Shown here in pieces: positions 60,686-64,000 of a stretch of 64,000 nucleotides of DNA. Numbering within the stretch: position 1 is the stretch's first letter; the number at the start of each line of letters is the position of its first letter. Below the pieces are notes generated by a model. It was not told the DNA's origin. It worked only from the letters and a program-made list of their open reading frames with translations, and did not search any database. This DNA is from Omphiscola glabra. Lineage: Eukaryota; Mollusca; Gastropoda; Lymnaeidae. A program made the position numbers and the translations under genes. The stretch lies in contig OZ024797.1 of assembly GCA_964017045.1 (NCBI GenBank), forward strand, positions 14,217,562-14,281,561, in the 5' to 3' direction.

Positions 60686-61045
60686 ATGTCTGACAGTGAC
60701 TCTGATCAAACTGTGCTTAGTTATTTTGATATTCTAGCAGTGAATCTGACACCGAAACTGATGAAAACAATCAGGAAATTAATGAGGACTTTCAAATTGA
60801 GGGTAATGCTAATGTTGTGACCTCTTGGTTTAGTATTAGGGGCCCTCAACTGGACAGAGATGACCCCTCTGAATTTTTAGACACCAAAGGTCCTATAAAT
60901 AAGACATAAGCACCCCATTTGAGTACTTTATGCTATTTTTTACACTAAATAACACTCAAATGTTTATGAGAGAGACCAATAGATGTGCAGACAACTTTCT
61001 CAGTAACATCCAGCTTAAGAGAAGGTCCCTAGGTCATAAATGGAG
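60686..61045 (+). pseudogene. piggyBac transposase N-terminal remnant
   Basis: ATG 60686 starts an acidic MSDSDSDQ N-terminus typical of piggyBac transposases. The frame shifts to SESDTETDENNQEINEDF, then a stop after GPINKT. A third frame gives TPFEYFMLFF...ETNRCADNF, matching the start of the transposase core (TP-x-FFx...ETNxYA in relatives). The DDD catalytic region is absent; the minisatellite begins about 80 bases on. Non-functional. Confidence 0.8.
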
Positions 61046-61124
61046 GGGAGTGGGGCTGTTACAGTGAGTGTGTGGAACAACTGAAAATAGGGGGGAGGGC
61101 TGGAAAAGGAGTAGTACCATGTGA

Positions 61125-63003
61125 CAGGGGTGTCTGAAGGGCATCCATGGGCCAGAGGTGTCTGAAGGGCCTCCATGGGCCAGAGGTGTCTGAAGGGCCT
61201 CCATGTGCCAGGGGTGTCTGAAGGGCCTCCATGGGCCAGGGGTGTCTGAATGGCGTCCATGGGCCAGGGGTGTCTGAAGGGCCTCCATGGGCCAGGGGTG
61301 TCTGAAGGGCCTCCATGGGCCAGGGGGTGTCTGAAGGGCCTCCATGGGCCAGAGGTGTCTGAAGGGCCTCCATGGGCCAGGGGTGTCTGAAGGGCCTCCA
61401 TGGGCCAGGGGTGTCTGAAGGGCCTCCATGGGCTAGAGGTGTCTGAAGGGCCTCCATGGGCCAGGGGTGTCTGAAGGGCCTCCATGGGCCAGAGGTGTCT
61501 GAAGGGCCTCCATGGGCCAGGGGTGTCTGAAGGGCCTCCATGGGCCAGAGGTGTCTGAAAGGCCTCCATGGGCCAGGGGTGTCTGAAGGGCCTCCATGGG
61601 CCAGAGGTGTCTGAAGGGCCTCCATGGGCCAAAGGTGTCTGAAGGGCCTCCATGGGCCAGGGGTAACTGAAGGGCCTCCATGGGCCAGGGGTGTCTAAAG
61701 GGCCTTCCAGGGGCCAGAGGTGTCTGAAGGGCCTCCATGGGCCAGTGGTGTCTGAAGGGCCTCCATGGGCCAGGGGTGTCTGAAGGGCCTCCATGGGCCA
61801 GGGGTGTCTGAAGGGCCTCCATGGGCCAGAGGTGTCTGAAGGGCCTCTATGGGCCAGGGGTGTCTGAAGGGCCTCCATGGGCCAGAGGTGTCTGAAGGGC
61901 CTCCATGGGCCAGAGGTGTCTGAAGGGCCTCCATGTGCCAGGGGTGTCTGAAGGGCCTCCATGGGCCAGGGGTGTCTGAAGGGCCTCCATGGGCCAGGGG
62001 TGTCTGAAGGGCCTCCATGGGCCAGAGGTGTCTGAAGGGCCTCCATGGGCCAGGGGTGTCTGAAGGGCCTCCATGGGCCAGAGGTGTCTGAAGGGCCTCC
62101 ATGGGCCAGGGGTGTCTGAAGGGCCTCCATGGGCCAGAGGTGTCTGAAGGGCCTCCATGGGCCAGGGGTGTCTGAAGGGCCTCCATGGGCCAGAGGTGTC
62201 TGAAGGGCCTCCATGGGCCAGGGGTGTCTGAAGGGCCTCCATGGGCCAGGGGTGTCTAAAGGGCCTTCCAGGGGCCAGAGGCGTCTGAAGGGCCTCCATG
62301 GGCCAGGGGTGTCTGAAGGGCCTCCATGGGCCAGGGGTGTCTGAAGGGCCTCTATGGGCCAGGGGTGTCTGAAGGGCCTCCATGGGCCAGAGGTGTCTGA
62401 AGGGCCTCCATGGGCTAGAGGTGTCTGAAGGGCTTCCATGGGCCAGAGGTGTCTGAAGGGCCTCCATGGGCCAGAGGTGTCTGAAGGGCCTCCATGGGCC
62501 AGGGGTGTCTGAAGGGCCTCCATGGGCCAGAGGTGTCTGAAGGGCCTCCATGGGCCAGGGGTGTCTGAAAGGCCTCCATGGGCCAGGGGTGTCTGAAGGG
62601 CCTCCATGGGCCAGGGGTGTCTGAAGGGCCTCCATGGGCCAGAGGTGTCTGAAGGGCCTCCATGGGCCAGGGGTGTCTGAAGGGCCTCCATGGGCCAGGG
62701 GTGTCTGAAGGGCCTCCATGGGCCAGGGGTGTCTGAAAGGCCTCCATGGGCCATGGGTGTCTGAAGGGCCTCCATGGGCCAGGGGTGTCTGAAGGGCCTC
62801 CATGGGCCAGGGGTGTCTGAAGGGCCTCCATGGGCCAGGGGTGTCTGAAGGGCCTCCATGGGCCAGGGGTGTCTGAAGGGCCTCCATGGGCCAGGGGTGT
62901 CTGAAGGGCCTCCATGGGCCAGAGGTGTCTGAAGGGCCTCCATGGGCCAGGGGTGTCTGAAGAGCCTCCATGGGCCAGAGGTGTCTGAAGGGCTTCCATG
63001 GCC
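61125..63003. repeat. 28-bp minisatellite, ~67 copies, inside the piggyBac element
   Basis: The unit carries GGCCTCCATGGGCC, a near-perfect palindrome, plus AGGGGTGTCTGAAG (variant AGAGGTGTC). GC-rich against an AT-rich host. No stop occurs on the minus strand in any frame, giving false frames up to 642 residues (MEALQTPLAHGGPSDT). Confidence 0.98.
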
Positions 63004-63344
63004 TTGTTTCCCAAAAACATAAGTGTTAGGACATATTCAGGCTTCATCCATAAAAAAATTCACAGAATTGATACAAGTAAGTCATGTATGTTCTAGGTTT
63101 TTAAAAAAAAATACACGCATAAATTATGCAAATCGGGGTAGCTCATTTGCATAAATGTTTATATTTGACTTTGATTCATAGAGATTGTATTAGTTCATTC
63201 AATTTCCTACAAGAATATATCTTGTTTTACATATATTAAGGAAAGGTTTATTTTTTATAAATTTTTTTGCAATGCGAGGTCGTAAAAAGTGCTCCGTCTT
63301 TTTGGCACATACACCCCGAAAAGGCTACGTCCTAAGAGGGTTAA

Positions 63345-63799
63345 TTTATATAAGTACCTTTAAAACTGCTCGGCGCATCGTACTGCGCAAGCCCTAAAAT
63401 CTCGAAAAAAAACTTGTTCTACAATATGGTGTACGGCTACACGGTATCTTTTGAAAATTGCCTACTACGTCACATTTGTCTCTTAAATAATAGATTTTCT
63501 CATCAGTAACATATCAGGTTTCGAGTTCCGGTGATTCTATGAAATGTATGAATCACGACATATTTTGTGTGTCACGAAAAGTATTATCTTAAAAATAACA
63601 ACTCGGTTAGCATATAGCCCATGAAAACTTTAGTTTTGTTAGTTATTCCATGAAAATAAGGTTTAGTGCTATGGAAACTACATTCTTTTAAGAGTTTAAA
63701 CATATTTAAGTTATTAAAATTGACCAAGTCTCTGAAAAGTTATGCATCCCTCTATGGAGGGGGTGAGTATGAAAATGTCCCCAAATTTTAAATTAATTT
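63345..63799. other. Intergenic, no gene recognised
   Basis: AT-rich. Nothing identified. Confidence 0.45.
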
Positions 63800-63990
63800 T
63801 ATTCGACCGAAGTTGAAGCTTTCGATAGATGTCGAATTCACGGCGGTATTGTCCAGGTGGTTCCAGGCGATTATTGTGCGTGGGAAGAATGATTATGTTG
63901 CTCTGTGTTACTCCCAGGCACAGTGAAGCATTTGCTATTGTTCCGGGTGTAATTGCTCATGAAGTTGTCAGAGGTTAAGTCAGTGTTTAG
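63800..63990 (-). mobile_element. LINE ORF2 C-terminal relic
   Basis: The minus strand reads SFFPRTIIAWNHLDNTAVNS then SIESFNFGRIKL, the common RT-tail motif (FxPRTIxxWNxLP...SxExFK). An in-frame stop just before it shows decay. Confidence 0.6.
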
Positions 63991-64000
63991 CTCTGATTAA

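Larger units (their letters stand above)
60447..63344. mobile_element. piggyBac-type element, 2.9 kb, with TTAA ends and internal minisatellite
   Basis: TTAA at 60447-60450 and 63341-63344 flank perfect 15-bp inverted repeats CCCTCTTAGGACGTA (60451-60465; complement at 63326-63340). TTAA duplication with CCC-starting ends is the piggyBac signature, and a piggyBac transposase N-terminal remnant lies inside. Most of the interior is the 28-bp array, replacing the transposase body. Confidence 0.92.

Noticed and set aside
61015..63047. Minus-strand frames up to 642 codons rich in Pro and His
   Set aside because: Every minus frame of the stop-free 28-bp unit is open. There is no unique coding sequence, so these are not genes.

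Overview
This is a eukaryotic nuclear window from an animal, most likely a heterobranch gastropod such as a freshwater pulmonate snail. Three observations support this: genes split by many GT-AG introns, two conserved metazoan protein families (a hedgehog-interacting-protein-like propeller and a lysosomal phospholipase B-like protein), and a dense mix of LINE, Penelope, hAT, piggyBac and Harbinger-like debris. Five copies of a SPIN-like hAT element fit published reports of SPIN in a pond snail. The taxon is inferred, not read directly. Nothing bacterial, no CRISPR array and no confident tRNA or rRNA gene was seen.

Layout. (1) 1-6330: intergenic, with several minisatellites and a LINE 3' end. 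(2) 6395-17741, plus strand: HHIP-like gene of 9 exons (466 codons). Its last intron (5.1 kb) is almost filled by a 16-bp array and a 4.5-kb array of a 36-bp unit. (3) 17800-23680: intergenic, with 50-bp, 16-bp and 15-bp arrays and small DNA transposons. (4) 23683-30677, plus strand: PLBD2-like gene of 12 exons (566 codons), with two CLEAR/M-box-like sites just upstream of the ATG. (5) 30700-44450: long intergenic tract with about ten tandem arrays, a Penelope fragment inside one array, and small hAT-type elements. (6) 44451-46145, minus strand: an unrecognised Ser/Arg-rich 564-residue protein, with a possible 5'-UTR exon near 48152. (7) 48400-64000: repeat-dominated. It holds an RTE-like LINE tail, a 4.0-kb hAT element with perfect 8-bp target duplication, a Harbinger-like MITE inserted in a tandem array, a 70-bp array, and a 2.9-kb piggyBac-type element with TTAA ends that carries a 28-bp minisatellite of about 67 units.

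About 30 independent tandem arrays cover roughly a fifth of the window. Most long open frames in the region are artefacts of arrays whose period is a multiple of three, or that stay open in several frames. The three genes are functionally unrelated: one is secreted or membrane-associated, one lysosomal, one unknown. There is no sign of shared regulation.
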